NCBI RefSeq assembly: GCF_010389155.1
Contig: NC_057767.1
Location: 22,269,723 to 22,333,722 of the forward strand
Reading direction: 5' to 3'
DNA from: Erigeron canadensis
Lineage: Eukaryota; Streptophyta; Magnoliopsida; Asterales; Asteraceae
Length of the DNA: 64,000 nt
Position numbers and translations under genes: made by a program
Part shown: one piece after another, positions 11,454-23,404 of the stretch
Layout: each line of letters opens with the position of its first letter
Numbering within the stretch: the first letter of the stretch is position 1
Notes under the pieces: model-generated
What the model saw: the letters and a program-made list of their open reading frames with translations, nothing else
Databases searched by the model: none
What the model was told of the DNA's origin: nothing

Positions 11454-14400
11454 TGTAACATTCCGAACTTTTTTTAATTAATGATTGACTAGAGTCGTTA
11501 AGTCAACACAACATGTCCGTTAAGTCTCTAGGAGATTTAATGTTTATGTGTGATTAATATGCATTATGTGTAAGGTTTTAAAGCCTTAATGATTCATGTG
11601 TTAATGTGTTTAAGATGATTAAATGTTATTAAAGTGTTAGTGTGAGTCCACCTACACAAGATGTACAACGAGAACAAGATATAACAAGATATAGAATAGG
11701 TTAACGATAAACACAAGTATATCAAGTAACCTGACTGGCAAGTGGTTCGAATCTAGATAAAGACTAGTTATGAACCACGATCCAGATATGGATATGAACA
11801 ATAAAGAACAAACGCTTGAAACTATATAAATACTAATAATATTCAAGTATTATGGCAATGAGTCAAGATGTATTTTTCAATGTATTTTATTTATTGCTAT
11901 AAACAAAATACAAGAGTTGTTGCGGAACAAAGATAATCACACTTGTGAAGATATCTAAACAACCCTAGAAATACAAATGATCTATGCGACAAGGAATTAC
12001 TCGTAAGAATACTTAGAGTAATATCACACGTTGCAATTGCCAAAGTTCCAAGCATTTTAGCAAGTGTGAGAAGTCTTATATTTATAGGCAAACATGTCTT
12101 GATGACATGGCAATATGCCGTACAAATATGGTTGGATGCATTTATGGATTTGTGGGACAAATCCATAACATGCTTGTTTAAGGTAAAGTATGTAAGTTTT
12201 TTGATGTGACTTGACATACTTTATTCCCAACCTTTTGCTAAAACTTTCCCAATCCCAGGTATAAAGTAATTAACCGGGTAAAGGTAGTTAAAGCTACAAA
12301 AAGACTTTCCTCGTAATCAGTGAAAAAGTGTTGTAAATACTTTTTCACTAAGCCTCTTCAGATTCTTCAATCAGGTAAGATCTTCTCTGAGCTCTGCTTC
12401 TGAGATGATCTTCTTCTTCAGTCTTCAGTCTTTGACTTTAGTCTGAACGTCTTCAGTGTTGGTTGATTCTGAATCTGAAGTGAAGCTTCAGTGAGCTTTA
12501 TTCTGAATGTCTTCAGAATCCTGAGTAAGCTTTCTTCACTGAACTTCAACTATTTTGAACAAATCATATTTGGTCAATTTTCGACCTAATAGTTAGTAAG
12601 TATTTCCGTTAAGTCGTTTAAGCCTTAGGTGTGAATACGTAAAGTTGAGGGGCTTAAGTGTAAACTTTAGAAAGTTGGTCCAGCTGATTAGGGTTCCTTT
12701 AGCCCTACTCATAATCAAGAATATCAGTTGTTGGCCTCTCCAAACCGTCCCCCCTCCTCTCCATTCGATTCCTTTGCAAAATCCTTTAAAACGTGTGATT
12801 TCGGGTGTGTTTGATCAAGTCTTTTGCATCCTTCTTGCAATCTAAAGGTAGCAAAGGTATAACAACATTGATTTTATATCATTTAAATCATATAATCAGA
12901 TCCATAACTGATCTAGGTCATTTGAGGATCAAATGATGTCATAAACGAGTGTTTTGATCGATTCGGTAACCTAAAATGTTTGTTATTGTGATGCAAATAA
13001 AGTAGGGGTTTATCAATGATTTTATTACATCATTATGGTCTTAAAATGATGAATTTTGAGGTACAAAAGTCGTTCATAAGGTTAGGGATTGTTTGGGATA
13101 TGTTTGGTTAAGTTTTAGAGGTTAAACAAGGTGATTTGTGCAGAAACTGGGCTTGATGCGCCGCAGTAAATAAACTGCGAAGCAGTTTATATCCAGTGAC
13201 TTTAACTGCTACGCATTAGCGACAAAATTTTCAAATGGCCGTAACTATTGAACCGTAACTACGTTTTTGACAAATAAGCTATCAACGGAATTGTGAGAGA
13301 GTCTACTTTCTAATGGTAATGTTTTTAAAAGATGATTCTGATGTCAAGGTTCCAGAAAGGTTAATTTAGTGAGTGAATGTCGAGTTTCGTCGAGTTATGG
13401 AAGCTCTAAAGTATCAAACGAACCTCTGATGCATCAAGCCTTGTCATGGGTCATGTTTATGAATATTTAGGCTTGAATCATGAACATAAGTAAGTAGGTA
13501 CTTGTTTAGCTCATTATGTCGTTTAATGATTATAGGTAGTCGGAAATACTTACAAAGCTCGGTAACTTACATTATCATTTTATACGCTTCTACAAGGTAA
13601 GATACTCTACTTTGACACGCTGAGGGTTCGACAAAAACATGGTTTTTCATATAATAACTTCCCCAAATGTTACCTTGTTTGCTTATGGGTATTCGGGGTT
13701 ACACGGGAGGTGATATGGGCTATGTAGATGAATATTGAATTCTGAAATGCTACCCCAATGATATGAGATGATATGCATTGTTATGAAATGTTATGAGATG
13801 GTATGAGTTGTTATGAAATACGATATGTAATGAACTATGCTATGTAATAAAAGATGATATGTAATGATATACGATATGCAATGACATATGATGTGTAACG
13901 ATATGAGATATATGATGATGTACGTGATGTAACAATGTATGAGATGTAATGATATGCTATGAAATGCTATGTAATGTCTTGAGATGAATTGAAATGTGAT
14001 GTATGTTAATGATATGTGAAATGTGCATGACTACATGACTTGTTCATCTAGTTCACTAGACTTATTAAGTTTCCATGACACGTGAACGTTTAAGGGCCCA
14101 AACGTAAAAGATGGTTATGTGATGATGTTTAGGTAATGTGGACACCTAAACTATATGATTTGTGAAATCGAGCTCATAATTTAGATGTGATAAGTGTTAA
14201 GCTTAACCCGTACTTGCCCTTGCCCGGCGGGTGCGTAGATGTGGTTGCTTGGGTGGCTCCTTGCAACATGGTCAAAGATGTGAAGAGTAATACGGGAGGT
14301 CTGACCCCCCCCCCCACCCCACTTGTCTTGAACATACGAATTACTCCGGGATTGGCTTGTCATTCCTTAACGGCATTGTGGACCGCCGTTTGTCCATCTA

Positions 14401-15049
14401 GTCGGGTGTAACTTAATGAGATGTATATGTTATATGATATGCGTGACTTATGTCACACTTGGAAAGATAATATGTGAAAAAGTTATAAAAGATGACTAGG
14501 CACATTTAGGATGACCCATTCTATATGAAAGATGTGTAACGCAAGATGTGATATGATATATGTGATGACTTGTGATGATATGTGCCTTAAAGATGAAATA
14601 TGACTTTTTCTATAATGTTTTTAAATGGACAAATGTTTTATAAACTATGTGTTATCTTACTTAGCTAATTCGTTAGCTAACACTTGCTCTTTTAAAATGT
14701 GTTGTGCCCTCAGGTTCAATATAGTAAGCAGGTAGATGTGAGAAGATGTGAGGCATGGGTATATGATCTTGAAGCTGGATGTAGTTTACCCATAGTGGCT
14801 GCTCGCATTAGACGTTCATTTATGTTTAGATATTTATGATTTGTATTTACTATGGTGTCGGTTGTTTAATGTTGGGCAACCGATGGATTTCCATTTAGAC
14901 TTGTTTTGATGATATGGCTAGTAACACCATTTAATGAATAAACCAAACAGATTTTGTTGGTTGGACTTTTAAAGTTTAATTCAGCATTCCTTTAACGCCG
15001 TTAGGCAAAAATTTTTGGAAATCCATATATTTAAACGACGGGTGTTACA
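11454..15049 (+). mobile_element. 5' LTR of a Ty3/gypsy chromovirus-type element (with probable nested insert)
   Basis: TGTAACATTCCG at the left and GGGTGTTACA at 15040-15049 are typical LTR ends for this group. A PBS follows 4 bases later. About 11655-12538 (CTTCAG-rich) is probably a nested insertion, leaving an LTR of ~2.7 kb, which suits the Tekay/Del lineage. GC-rich islands such as GATGCGCCGCAGT near 13157 and degenerate ATGATATG-type tandem repeats (13735-14010) lie inside. No gene is seen in this stretch. Confidence 0.75.
13735..14010. repeat. Degenerate ATGATATG-type short tandem repeat inside LTR
   Basis: Dozens of imperfect units such as GATATGAGATGAT, GTTATGAAATG and GATATGCAATGAC follow each other. 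This is simple-sequence expansion within the LTR with no coding role visible. Confidence 0.6.
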
Positions 15050-15052
15050 AGT

Positions 15053-15064
15053 TGGTATCACAGA
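15053..15064 (+). other. Primer-binding site, initiator-tRNA-Met type
   Basis: TGGTATCACAGA directly follows the LTR end (TGTTACA + AAGT). The plant consensus TGGTATCAGAGC pairs with the 3' end of tRNA-iMet. One internal mismatch (C for G) shows decay. Confidence 0.8.
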
Positions 15065-16319
15065 AATGGTTTAAGTGAACCGAAATTCGACCAAGACCTT
15101 AGGATTTTGGACTTAAACCGATAGAGATCAAGTTAGGCTTAAGTAGGTATGCTTAGCCTTTGAGATGAAATGCCTTAGGACGGGTTTAGGATGAGTGAGG
15201 GTGTAGGATTAAGGCTATACGATAATTGTTTTGTTGATATGTAAATATGTCTTTTAGCCTTTATTCTCGTGTTTCTCGCTTCCCCGTCCTTAGATTGTTC
15301 AATTGCTATGATAGACGGTCCTTGAGGTGATGTGCTATTTCCCTACTTGAATTTGATGAATGTGCGCTATAATTTACGTGTGAAATGGTTGAAATGAAAG
15401 GAAATTGTTGGATTAGGCGAAATGGTGTCCCGTGAATGGTGTCCAACCCACGAGGTAGGTTACAAGGATGGCAGCGAAAATGAGATGTTGTATGGATGAT
15501 AAGGATTGTGTGAATGGAATTGGTGAAAGAATGTGATACACATATGTGGTAACTAACATGCATGTGAAGTGATATAATTACAATTATGGTCCGGAACATA
15601 ATTGCAATTGTATCTCGACAAAAGTGTGTTTGTCTATCCATGCTTGTGTTGACCGTTGTTCAAGGTAACGAAATTGGAGGTATTTCTATGTGTTATACCT
15701 ATATGTGTAGAGAGTAAACACAATGTTGTAACTCTAGTGATATGGATGCCTGAGATGTGTGGAATTGTTTACTCACGGCAATGAAAGTCATATTTGTTGT
15801 TTCATTTTGATGTGTTATATGCGAAACCCTTATAGGTAATGTTGAAGGTGTGATGAAAGTGCTATATATAAGTTAAGATATGATGGTAGTTGAATGTATT
15901 TATCGCATGAATCTTATGAAAATGATATGAAGGTAATGTTCATTGAGAATGTATGCAAGGTCTCCTTACATGGTGAATTTGATGCTAAGATGATTAACTA
16001 GTAATGATAGTGTTGCATTAGTTCATGAAGGATACTTCAGTTACTTCCTCAAGATTGAAGTTGGATCCTCCCTATTAATTCTATTTGCCTTCTACGCTTG
16101 GAGGAATGAATTGAAGCTGACAATGGAGTAATTGAAAAATGTTGATGTTTTTTAATGTTCTTATCATATTGTGAGTCTATGTGGAAGATGGTTTTATCTC
16201 TATTGACGCTTAATTAAGTTATGCAGGAGGGTCATTTCCTTGACAACGATTCTCAAGTTTATTCTATCGATGAAATGTTATTTTCTCGCCCGTGTGATTA
16301 AATTCACCTTTCGTTTCTA
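15065..16319 (+). pseudogene. Decayed leader and gag region of the chromovirus
   Basis: By position this should be 5' leader plus gag. No gag, zinc-knuckle or protease motif can be read in any frame and stops are frequent. It is treated as non-functional internal retroelement DNA; a host gene is not supported. Confidence 0.5.
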
Positions 16320-17600
16320 GGGTTGATATCATTTGTATATTTATGATGTATTTCCTGAGAATCTCTTTGATCTTCTTTTCGACCGTGAGGTCAAGTCCTC
16401 TATTGAGCTTTGACTGGTCTATTGCTAAGACACCTTATTTGTCTTACCCCTACGGAAATGAAAGAGCTATTGTCTATGATTCAATCATTGATTGTTAAGG
16501 CTTTATTCGTCCGAGTTCCTCCCTGTGGGGAGCTTTCATCTTGTTTTTAAATAAGAAAGATGATTCCATGCGTATGTATAATGACTACCGCGAGCTTAAT
16601 AGGCATTCGGCATGAATATGTATCTCTTACTCGTATTAATGATCTTTTTGATCAACTCCAAGGTGCTCCTTATTTTTGAAAGAGTGATTTGCATTTGGGT
16701 TATCACCAATTGGAAGTTGAGGAGAAAAGTGTAGCTAAGACATCCTTCTGTACACGATATGGTCACTATGAGTTCTTGGTCATGCCTTTTGGTTTGACAA
16801 ATGTGTCGGCTGCTTATATGGATCTTACGAATCGTTGGCGGATGCATAGAGTAGAAAAGTGCAGAATTTTTTTTGTAGATTGATGAGTATGGGTGTTCAA
16901 ACAAAGTCGGGGTTACTTGACCGCATCAAGGAAGCCCAAGCTAAGGCTTTGTTGAAGGATAACACCGACAAGGAAAGTATTGGGAAGAAGAAATGTCTTG
17001 AAATGGAAACAAACAGTCGTGGATTTCGGACATATAGAGGTTGAATATGGGTACCATTTCTTGATGGTAACCATGAGTTGATCCATGAAGAAGCTCATAG
17101 GCCTAGCTATTCAGTTCACCCCGGTGCTACGAAAATGTATGCAGATTTGAAGCCTATTTATTGGTGGCCGAACATTAAAGGCGAAGTTGCACATTGTGTT
17201 GAAAGATGTTTGACTTATGCACGTGTAAAAGCTGATCACAAAAAGCCATATGGAATGTTGCAACAGTTGGAGATTCCGGAATTGGTTGGTGGATATGTTA
17301 AGGGCATGTGTATTAGAGTATGGTGGAGCATGGATGATCATTTGAAATTGATTGAATTTGCTTATAATAACAGTTATCATGTAAGTATTGGAATGTCACC
17401 TTTTGAAATGCTTTATGGTAACAGATGTAGGACTCCAAGTTGTTGGTTGGAGCCTGATGAAAAGCAGTTTATGGGTCCTGGGATCATTGAGATCACAGCT
17501 GAAAAAGTTAACATTGCTAAGGAAGCACTTCGTCTAGCTAGAGAACGACATAAAACTTATGCCGACAAGAAAAGAAGGTCGATTGAGTTTTAAGTTGGAG
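16320..17600 (+). pseudogene. Ty3/gypsy pol remnant (RT and integrase pieces)
   Basis: Translated pieces follow gypsy pol order. At 16335-16560 a frame-broken stretch resembles the RT start (DVFPE..., then ...MRMYNDYRELN). At 16689-16850 an open stretch has GYHQLEV, TRYGHYEFLVMPFGLTN and MDL. The YVDD-box part, RNase H and most of the integrase are missing. 17090-17280 has the integrase zinc-binding region (HPGATKMYADLKPIYWWP, ...CLTYARVKADH), then a jump to the integrase C-terminal side (LIEFAYNNSYH, MSPFEMLYGNRCRTP) up to 17593. Internal deletions, stops and frameshifts make the element dead. Confidence 0.85.
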
Positions 17601-18187
17601 ATATGGTAATAAGAGCGTGGCTACTAGTGCACAAAGCCGTAAAGGGCAAAGTGTTACCGGTAGAATATGTGATTAAGTTAGGTTACTTGAGCATATCAAG
17701 TCAACCAAAATTAAAGCTCATTTTAATGGCAAGGTGGGTAATGAGAGAAGTCAAATGAATAGTTATGGGTTCAAGACCTTCAAAGGTCGGTTCGTGTTGG
17801 TGCTAAACTGATGTTGCAAGATTAAAGGCATTCCATTCGTGACAAATTTTGAAGATGGATATTGCGATGCTTGTTCAAAAGGTGTGACTTGTGCTCAAGT
17901 CAGAGATGAGAACAAAAAAAAACCCACGAAGAAGACCAATAAATCTCATAGATGAAACTCCTTTTGCGGCTGCTAACTCACGAACAAAAAGAAGGCAAAA
18001 GCCTAGCAATGTTGTAGGACCACATAATCTTCCTCTAAAGAATTATGAAGCAAACATGGTGGTTCCTGATGATAGACCGGAAGGTGACAACTGGTTCTGG
18101 CATCCAAATAGAAACAGACCAAATACTCGAGCTTGAAGACTTTTGATTGTTGGATATCTTTTGACAAATCACTACTATGGGGGAGAT
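17601..18187 (+). mobile_element. Boundary region and 3' non-coding end of a small copia-type element
   Basis: No pol domain is recognisable. An open frame of 81 codons (17891-18136) is rich in Arg, Asn and Pro and resembles nothing I know. The stretch ends in the purine run GGGGGAGA immediately before TGTTAGAAATATT, the normal polypurine-tract/3'-LTR junction of copia elements. About 29 bp around 17918-17957 (GAAGAAGACCAATAAATCTC...) recur at 21660-21690. Confidence 0.5.
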
Positions 18188-18442
18188 TGTTAGAAATATT
18201 ATTTGTAGTAGTTGATTTGTATTAAAACATATTTTGTACTTATATTGTAATGTTCTTAAGTATGGAAGGGGGATAAGTGTAAATTGTATAGAAGTATATA
18301 AACCCCCTCTATAGCTTTGTTTTGTAACCTTTACACCTATAATACAATCTAATCTTTCCTTTACACACACTCTTTCTCTCTCGGCACCTACACACACTAA
18401 CCGCCATTAACACACGCTAAAGCTCAATTTCACATCATTACA
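18188..18442 (+). mobile_element. 3' LTR of a copia-type element (~255 bp)
   Basis: Begins TGTTAGAAATATT after the polypurine tract. It has a TATA-like box (GTATATAAACCCC near 18294), followed by CT-rich and ACACAC-rich sequence as in short copia LTRs. A CA end is placed at 18442 (CATTACA) but could be a few bases earlier. No matching 5' LTR is in the window, so the copy is 5'-truncated. Confidence 0.6.
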
Positions 18443-19809
18443 ATACGTGAGTATCGTTAAGAGACATACACTTAGACTCAGGGTTGGGTTGCATAACCAA
18501 AGACCATGCTCTAAATACAAACACATATGAGAACAAAAAGTTTATAAGTTAATACTTGTAAGTTTCTATGAGACCCGCGTAGCAAATTTTCTGCCTACCT
18601 ATCCAAAGTTGGAAGCTTTAGGTAGACTAGGTAAAACGAGGTTACCCCAAGGACTTACTTATCCGAATCCTATAGCCCACATTAGCATTACACTATTGAA
18701 AAAGGTTTTGCACGTGTTCCCGCATGTGCCACTCGTTTGATGCCAAAGCACCCAGACACCCCGATATAAAGTCCAAACAAAATGACCAGAAACATAACCT
18801 ATAACATGGGAATTAAGGGACTGGCATACACCAGTGTGCAGTCCATATATTAAGTCAAGTTACCCACAAGTATATATATCATAAAGGGTGTAAACCAAGA
18901 CTTTCAAGCGTAGTGCCTACCAATACATCATATAGTGAAGCTATTATTCATATTCCTTTCATCATCAAAACACAATTTAGCAGGTAATTTAAACTATTTG
19001 AAGTTCAGAACAAGCTTATGATCCCTTTGAATGATGAAATGCCATAGACACTTGAAAAGGATAGCTAGAGGTAAATAATTTCAAATTCTACGCTACCTTA
19101 CCAGGATTCCATCTTCATTTTTCGTCTCTGCATCAAACCTATAGCCTCAAAAATTTAAAAACATAACCAAATTGCTAGTAGGGTAGGAAAACTTCAAACT
19201 TTCTCAACTTTTTAACGAACTCGGCTTTTCCAATTTGCCACCGTCCAATTCCCCCACACTTGATTTGTACAATGTCCCCAATATACAATGAACCAATTAA
19301 AAGTATGGGAAATAGGGACAAGCAAAATTAAAGAAGATAAAGAACATGAAACTTCCCGGGTTTAATGTGTCTGCTTCAAATTCTCAGTTGATTCCAAAAA
19401 AAATATATAGCTCTGAAATATATCTCAACCGCATTTGCCACCGTTCCTACAACTCTAGCAAGCACTCAACAAACATCATCAAGTTACCAAAATAAAAGAA
19501 AAAAAAATAATAACTTTAAAAACAAAATAAAATTCCTAAATACAAAAACAAAATAAAATAAAATAAACAAAAATAAAAATCATTTTTGTATTTTCTACAT
19601 TTTTCAATTTCTTTGGAATTTTTAACTTTTTAATTTTTTTTTTTGGATTTTTTTAAAATTTATAAAAATTAAATGAACACTTAAACTAGACAAAAAAAAA
19701 ATTACCTAACCTCGGGTTGCCTCCCGGAAGCGCTAATTTTTGTTCGAGTCATTAGCTTGGCTCCAGCCTTATTTATTAGAAACTAGGGTGTCTCCCCCCA
19801 CACTTAAGT
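18443..19809 (-). mobile_element. Internal non-coding part of a minus-strand Ty3/gypsy element
   Basis: Reading on the minus strand from the LTR at 20670, this is internal region beyond the small ORF. It has a gypsy-type phrase (GGAGGCAACCCGAGGTTAGG, minus, near 19705-19725), then an A/T-only stretch (19490-19690) and spacer. No RT, integrase or protease can be read, so the copy is deleted or belongs to a non-autonomous family. Confidence 0.55.
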
Positions 19810-20457
19810 TTAAGTGGGGGTGATATTAGTGATACGTATCTTGGAACACAATGAAGAGTCCTCCATGTCCTGCAAAAGATAGTTAATATCACTTGGAACA
19901 CAAGTATGCAAAGAAAATACCTCAAGAGAAGGTGAGGCAAGAATTTCCACATCAACAACATCATTGACATGCTTGTTGCTAATGGGCAATAGCTCACATG
20001 ACTCAAAAGAAAATGGAGTAGGTATAACATCAAACTGAGTGTCAGTTGGTAGAGCACTCGACGGATTAGACTCTAGAATCTCATGTGTCTCAAAAATGTG
20101 GCACCTGATGACATTCCCTTGTTTCACTATCTTCCAAATCCTCGTAATCTCGCCATATTGCCTTTTTTTGGGCAAAGTCACCCATACCTCCGGTTGAGCC
20201 TGTTCTTCCATGTAGTCATATATCTCGTCCGTATCCATCGAGAGGAACAACTCTTCTAGTATTTCCGTAACTTCGCCATCTAACCCATGCATATATAAGG
20301 AAACAAGTTCGCTAATAGTGAGCCAGTCCAAACCTAACTTATCAACTATTTCTCTTATCCTTAACCAAGATTCCTCATAGCTTTCATCATAAAATTGCTC
20401 AAAGTTCCAAAGCTCGTCCGAGTATTTCACCTCTACATCATAGTCTTCATATGCCAT
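19810..20457 (-). CDS. Short acidic ORF at the 5' end of a Ty3/gypsy internal region
   Basis: An open frame of 215 codons starting at the ATG at 20457 (MAYEDYDVEVKYSDEL...). The frame is open further upstream without an ATG, and the sequence just before it (TCTGTTTTGCAG) looks like a 3' splice site, so the ATG probably follows a leader intron. The protein is strongly acidic with aromatic residues and no recognisable catalytic motif, zinc knuckle or membrane segment. It lies ~190 bp inside the PBS. Similar small leading ORFs occur in pol-less gypsy relatives; I cannot name a function. It is unlikely to be a host gene. Confidence 0.5.
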   Translation of the reverse strand: MAYEDYDVEVKYSDELWNFEQFYDESYEESWLRIREIVDKLGLDWLTISELVSLYMHGLDGEVTEILEELFLSMDTDEIYDYMEEQAQPEVWVTLPKKRQYGEITRIWKIVKQGNVIRCHIFETHEILESNPSSALPTDTQFDVIPTPFSFESCELLPISNKHVNDVVDVEILASPSLEVFSLHTCVPSDINYLLQDMEDSSLCSKIRITNITPT

Positions 20458-20644
20458 TAGTGTCGCTAACCCTGCAAAACAGACACTAGCACACCCCGTG
20501 AAAAGCACAGATGAAAAACAAAGTAAACTAACTAAAATAACAAAAACCAAATTATACTAAATTATAAAGCAAGTAACTTTCTCGTAAATGATTACGAAAA
20601 AGGATCGAATTACAAAATCTCAAACAAAATTCCTAAATAAAGTA

Positions 20645-20663
20645 GTCCCCGGTGGCGGTGCCA
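20645..20663 (-). other. Primer-binding site, tRNA-Asp type
   Basis: The minus strand reads TGGCACCGCCACCGGGGAC right after the LTR end. This pairs with the 3' end of plant tRNA-Asp (CCCCGGCAACGGCGCCA) with a few mismatches. tRNA-Asp priming is typical of Athila/Tat-type Ty3/gypsy elements. It fixes the element orientation as minus. Confidence 0.75.
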
Positions 20664-20669
20664 AAAACT

Positions 20670-21640
20670 TGATGTGCAAAACTTAAATTTATAAACAAGA
20701 TATACCAATTAATCAACTAAAGCACACTCTCGGGCAGTGGATCCGTTCGTGTATAGTATAGAAAAATGGTAAGTCAAGATCGAACACAGGGACTATTATT
20801 TAGAAAAAATGCTAGTTTAATGTAATTCTAAAAGGTAGGGGTTTTATGACCGTATTGTTACGTTGCTTTGAAAGTTAGTTAACTGAGAAAGTTAGTAATT
20901 CCGAAGAAATAATCTGAAAGAGTTTGTTTAAACAAGAATATTAAAAAGTCATTTACCTCGAATCCATGACACTACAAATTCAGGTTGCACTTAATTGAAA
21001 AACCAATTCAAATATGTTGATTAATAACCGAGAACTAAACAAAGACTCACCCCCTACCCGTCAAGTTTGTTACTTCATTCAATCTAGCTCCTTAGTTAAC
21101 TACTTCGATTACTAAGACCGGTAACCCGAGACGCTTTTCATAACTTTCTTAATTAATGAATTGTTTTGGTTATTTAGATAACAATTGTGTCTATTGATTA
21201 TACCCAACCATTAACCCATTAACTCTTATTATCGATAAATTGTTTTCTACCGTACCCGTCATAAAACCAATCACTTATACCTAAGCAATTGAAATCATTT
21301 ATACACAACTCTAGCTACCACTAAAACTATGCATAAACAACCAACATTTGAAAAATAAATCATAAAGACTTAATAAATTAAGATCACGACACACCGTTAA
21401 ATCAAATTGACTTAGAATTATAAAAATTGTGGCAACCATCATTATTCACCGTATCAATTCATCTACTAAGATGATGAAACACTAGCTACTCATGACAAGA
21501 CAAATAATCACAATAATTATTAAAAATAAAGAATCCAAATCTATAATATATTTGACGAATAAGTCTTGCAATACTGTAACTAGTAATGCAATTTAAGAAT
21601 AACTAAACACAATATAAGTAAAAGAAATCGACCAGAGATG
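20670..21640 (-). mobile_element. LTR (5' LTR in minus orientation) of the tRNA-Asp-primed gypsy element
   Basis: Starts TGATGTGCAAAAC six bases from the PBS. The first 325 bp match the LTR fragments at 4618 and 11126. The other end is not sharply defined; it probably lies between 21600 and 21900. A small repeat of CAGCCATGTCCTCTTCG (3 copies, 21793-21862) and an 11-bp hairpin (GATATCGTCTA near 21974 and its inverse near 22026) lie beyond it. No gene is seen to 22214. Confidence 0.65.
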
Positions 21641-22214
21641 TTGGCTTGTGGCTGTTGCTAACGAAGAAGACCAATAAATCTCATAGATGTATACTCTTCT
21701 TTATTTTTGGTCCAAACTCACGTACGAATACTCCCAATTCTTGTCTGACAATTAGTCCATCAACTTTAGTACCAACCCACATAAGTCTTTCCAGCCATAT
21801 CCTCTTCGTTCAGCCATGTCCTCTTCGTTCGTGTCTTTCCAGCCATGTCCTCTTCGGCTCCAATAGTTATTTTTTCATAATAATCTTTATTTAGTCCACT
21901 TTTATCATATTTTTTTTCATAGACCTATCATCTAATAAAACCAATAATAAGTATAAAAATCTATAAAATGACATAGTTTAAATATAAAAAAAATGATATC
22001 GTCTAAAATATATATATGTAAAATAGACGATATCAGACAAAAAAAAAAAAAAAAAAAAAAAGCATGGAGTTCAAACTCGAAATAGAAAAGTAGTTGGTGA
22101 GTCGATAGATCATACCAAAAGTTCTTTATTTCATAAAATATGCATGTCCAATTATACACGTCAATAGTCAATTTCTTGTTCAATAATTAAGTGCATCATT
22201 GCTTAAACAATAGT

Positions 22215-22560
22215 CATGAACAATTAGCTTCATGGTTGAAAGGACATCTCTCCATTTAAAAGGTCTTGTGTTCAATCATTGAGGTGGACATAAAAAATCC
22301 TTCTATGAGGGCTTGACTTGAGAATATACAGGTTCAAGTATGAGGGGGCAGAGTTACCCCTATTAATTCGCGTGCCTTCGGGCGGATCAGTGGAGGGTTT
22401 TCCTCCCATCGGGGTTTTGATATAGACATTTCTACTTCGATGGAGCCGTTTAGCGCAGACCCAGTTAAGAAAACGTATGTTAGATCTCTCGCTGACAAAT
22501 CGCGAGTATTCGCGACACGAAGTTTCAAGCGAATTTCACCTTTCAAAAAAAAAGTGAAAA
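22215..22560 (+). mobile_element. tRNA-derived SINE-like element
   Basis: A weak A-box-like TGGTTGAAAGG (22233) and B-box-like GTTCAATCATT (22270) sit ~37 bp apart, followed by a GC-richer body (22340-22530) and an A-rich tail (22541-22565). This is the layout of plant SINEs. The body contrasts with its AT-rich surroundings. No clean target duplication was found. Confidence 0.4.
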
Positions 22561-23271
22561 AATAAACATAAAATTTGACTAAATAATTAAGCTTTTAATT
22601 ATTAAGTTTATTAAGTTAAAAATAAAAAACAAGGCATTTTAAAATAATTAAAATAATAGTGGTTAAAACTAAAAATCAATTTTTTTTTTTTTTAAAATGA
22701 ACTTTGCTTGAGATTAGAGATGAGGTAAGACCTCTAAGCACAATAGAAATTGCAGCAATACTTCATTATGGTATGATTAATGGCATGATACTGGGTCATT
22801 ATGCAATATTATAAATAGAAGGAAAACTAATGTGGTTGATAAGTATGATAATTAAGGAAAATTATGAGGTGTTTGGTTTATCAAATTCTTAAGAATTTTT
22901 TTAAAATTGAAATATTAAATTTCATTTATGGAGGTGTTTGGGTGGTAAAAAGATAGAATTGGAATCTAAAACTTTCCTTTGAATTCTTTAAAATACACAA
23001 TCTATAATTTCATCAATAACTTTATGGAATGTGTAATATTCCACGAAATTCACTTTTTTACCAAAATACCCCCTCTCATAATTAAACATCAAAACGAAAA
23101 ACTCTTCTTTTTTGGTGACTGATCTGCTGCTGCCTTTAAACCAGTATCACCATCCATCACCATTGATATACTACTATTGCCGGCTCCCAGATTTTAACTG
23201 TCATCATCATTCACCACCATTTATTTCTTGTGTCGGCTCCTGGATTAAAAAAACCAATAAAGCTATGTGTA

Positions 23272-23308
<37 letters not shown>

Positions 23309-23404
23309 AAATCACTTTCATTAAAAATTCGTTGGATTTATAAAAATTTGGTAAGAAGCCGAGATACTATCTGAGCCCCACCCCTCTAGCAAAAATTTTA
23401 ATTT
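22561..23404. other. AT-rich intergenic stretch with (TTA)n microsatellite
   Basis: No gene. It contains poly-T runs near 22681 and an inverted GGTGTTTGG-type repeat near 22873/22922. An uninterrupted TTA/ATT microsatellite (23272-23308) creates a run of leucines in one frame, which is not evidence for a protein. Confidence 0.6.
23272..23308. repeat. (TTA)n microsatellite
   Basis: About 12 perfect ATT/TTA units. Confidence 0.95.

Larger units (their letters stand above)
6502..12538. repeat. Copy B of the tandem segmental duplication
   Basis: Direct repeat of 1-6031. The match stops around 12538 inside a CTTCAG-rich stretch, where copy A instead runs into a second ~100-bp CTTCAG repeat (6032-6130). 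To the right, copy B continues through the rest of the chromovirus LTR, so copy B holds the original right flank and copy A carries the new joint. The contents are the same MITEs and LTR pieces shifted by about 6503-6509 bp. Confidence 0.95.

Noticed and set aside
12645..12845. 66-codon frame downstream of the duplication
   Set aside because: Lies in the chromovirus LTR, no homology recognised.
14181..14411. Frames on both strands within the chromovirus LTR
   Set aside because: They overlap each other, include a homopolymer C run and lie inside an LTR.
20458..20550. Hydrophobic N-terminal extension of the acidic ORF (LVSLLCFSSVLFTG)
   Set aside because: Requires a non-ATG start and precedes a splice-acceptor-like TTTTGCAG; more likely intron than a signal peptide.
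23112..23309. Frame ending in poly-leucine
   Set aside because: The leucines come from the TTA microsatellite; the rest shows no similarity to a known protein.
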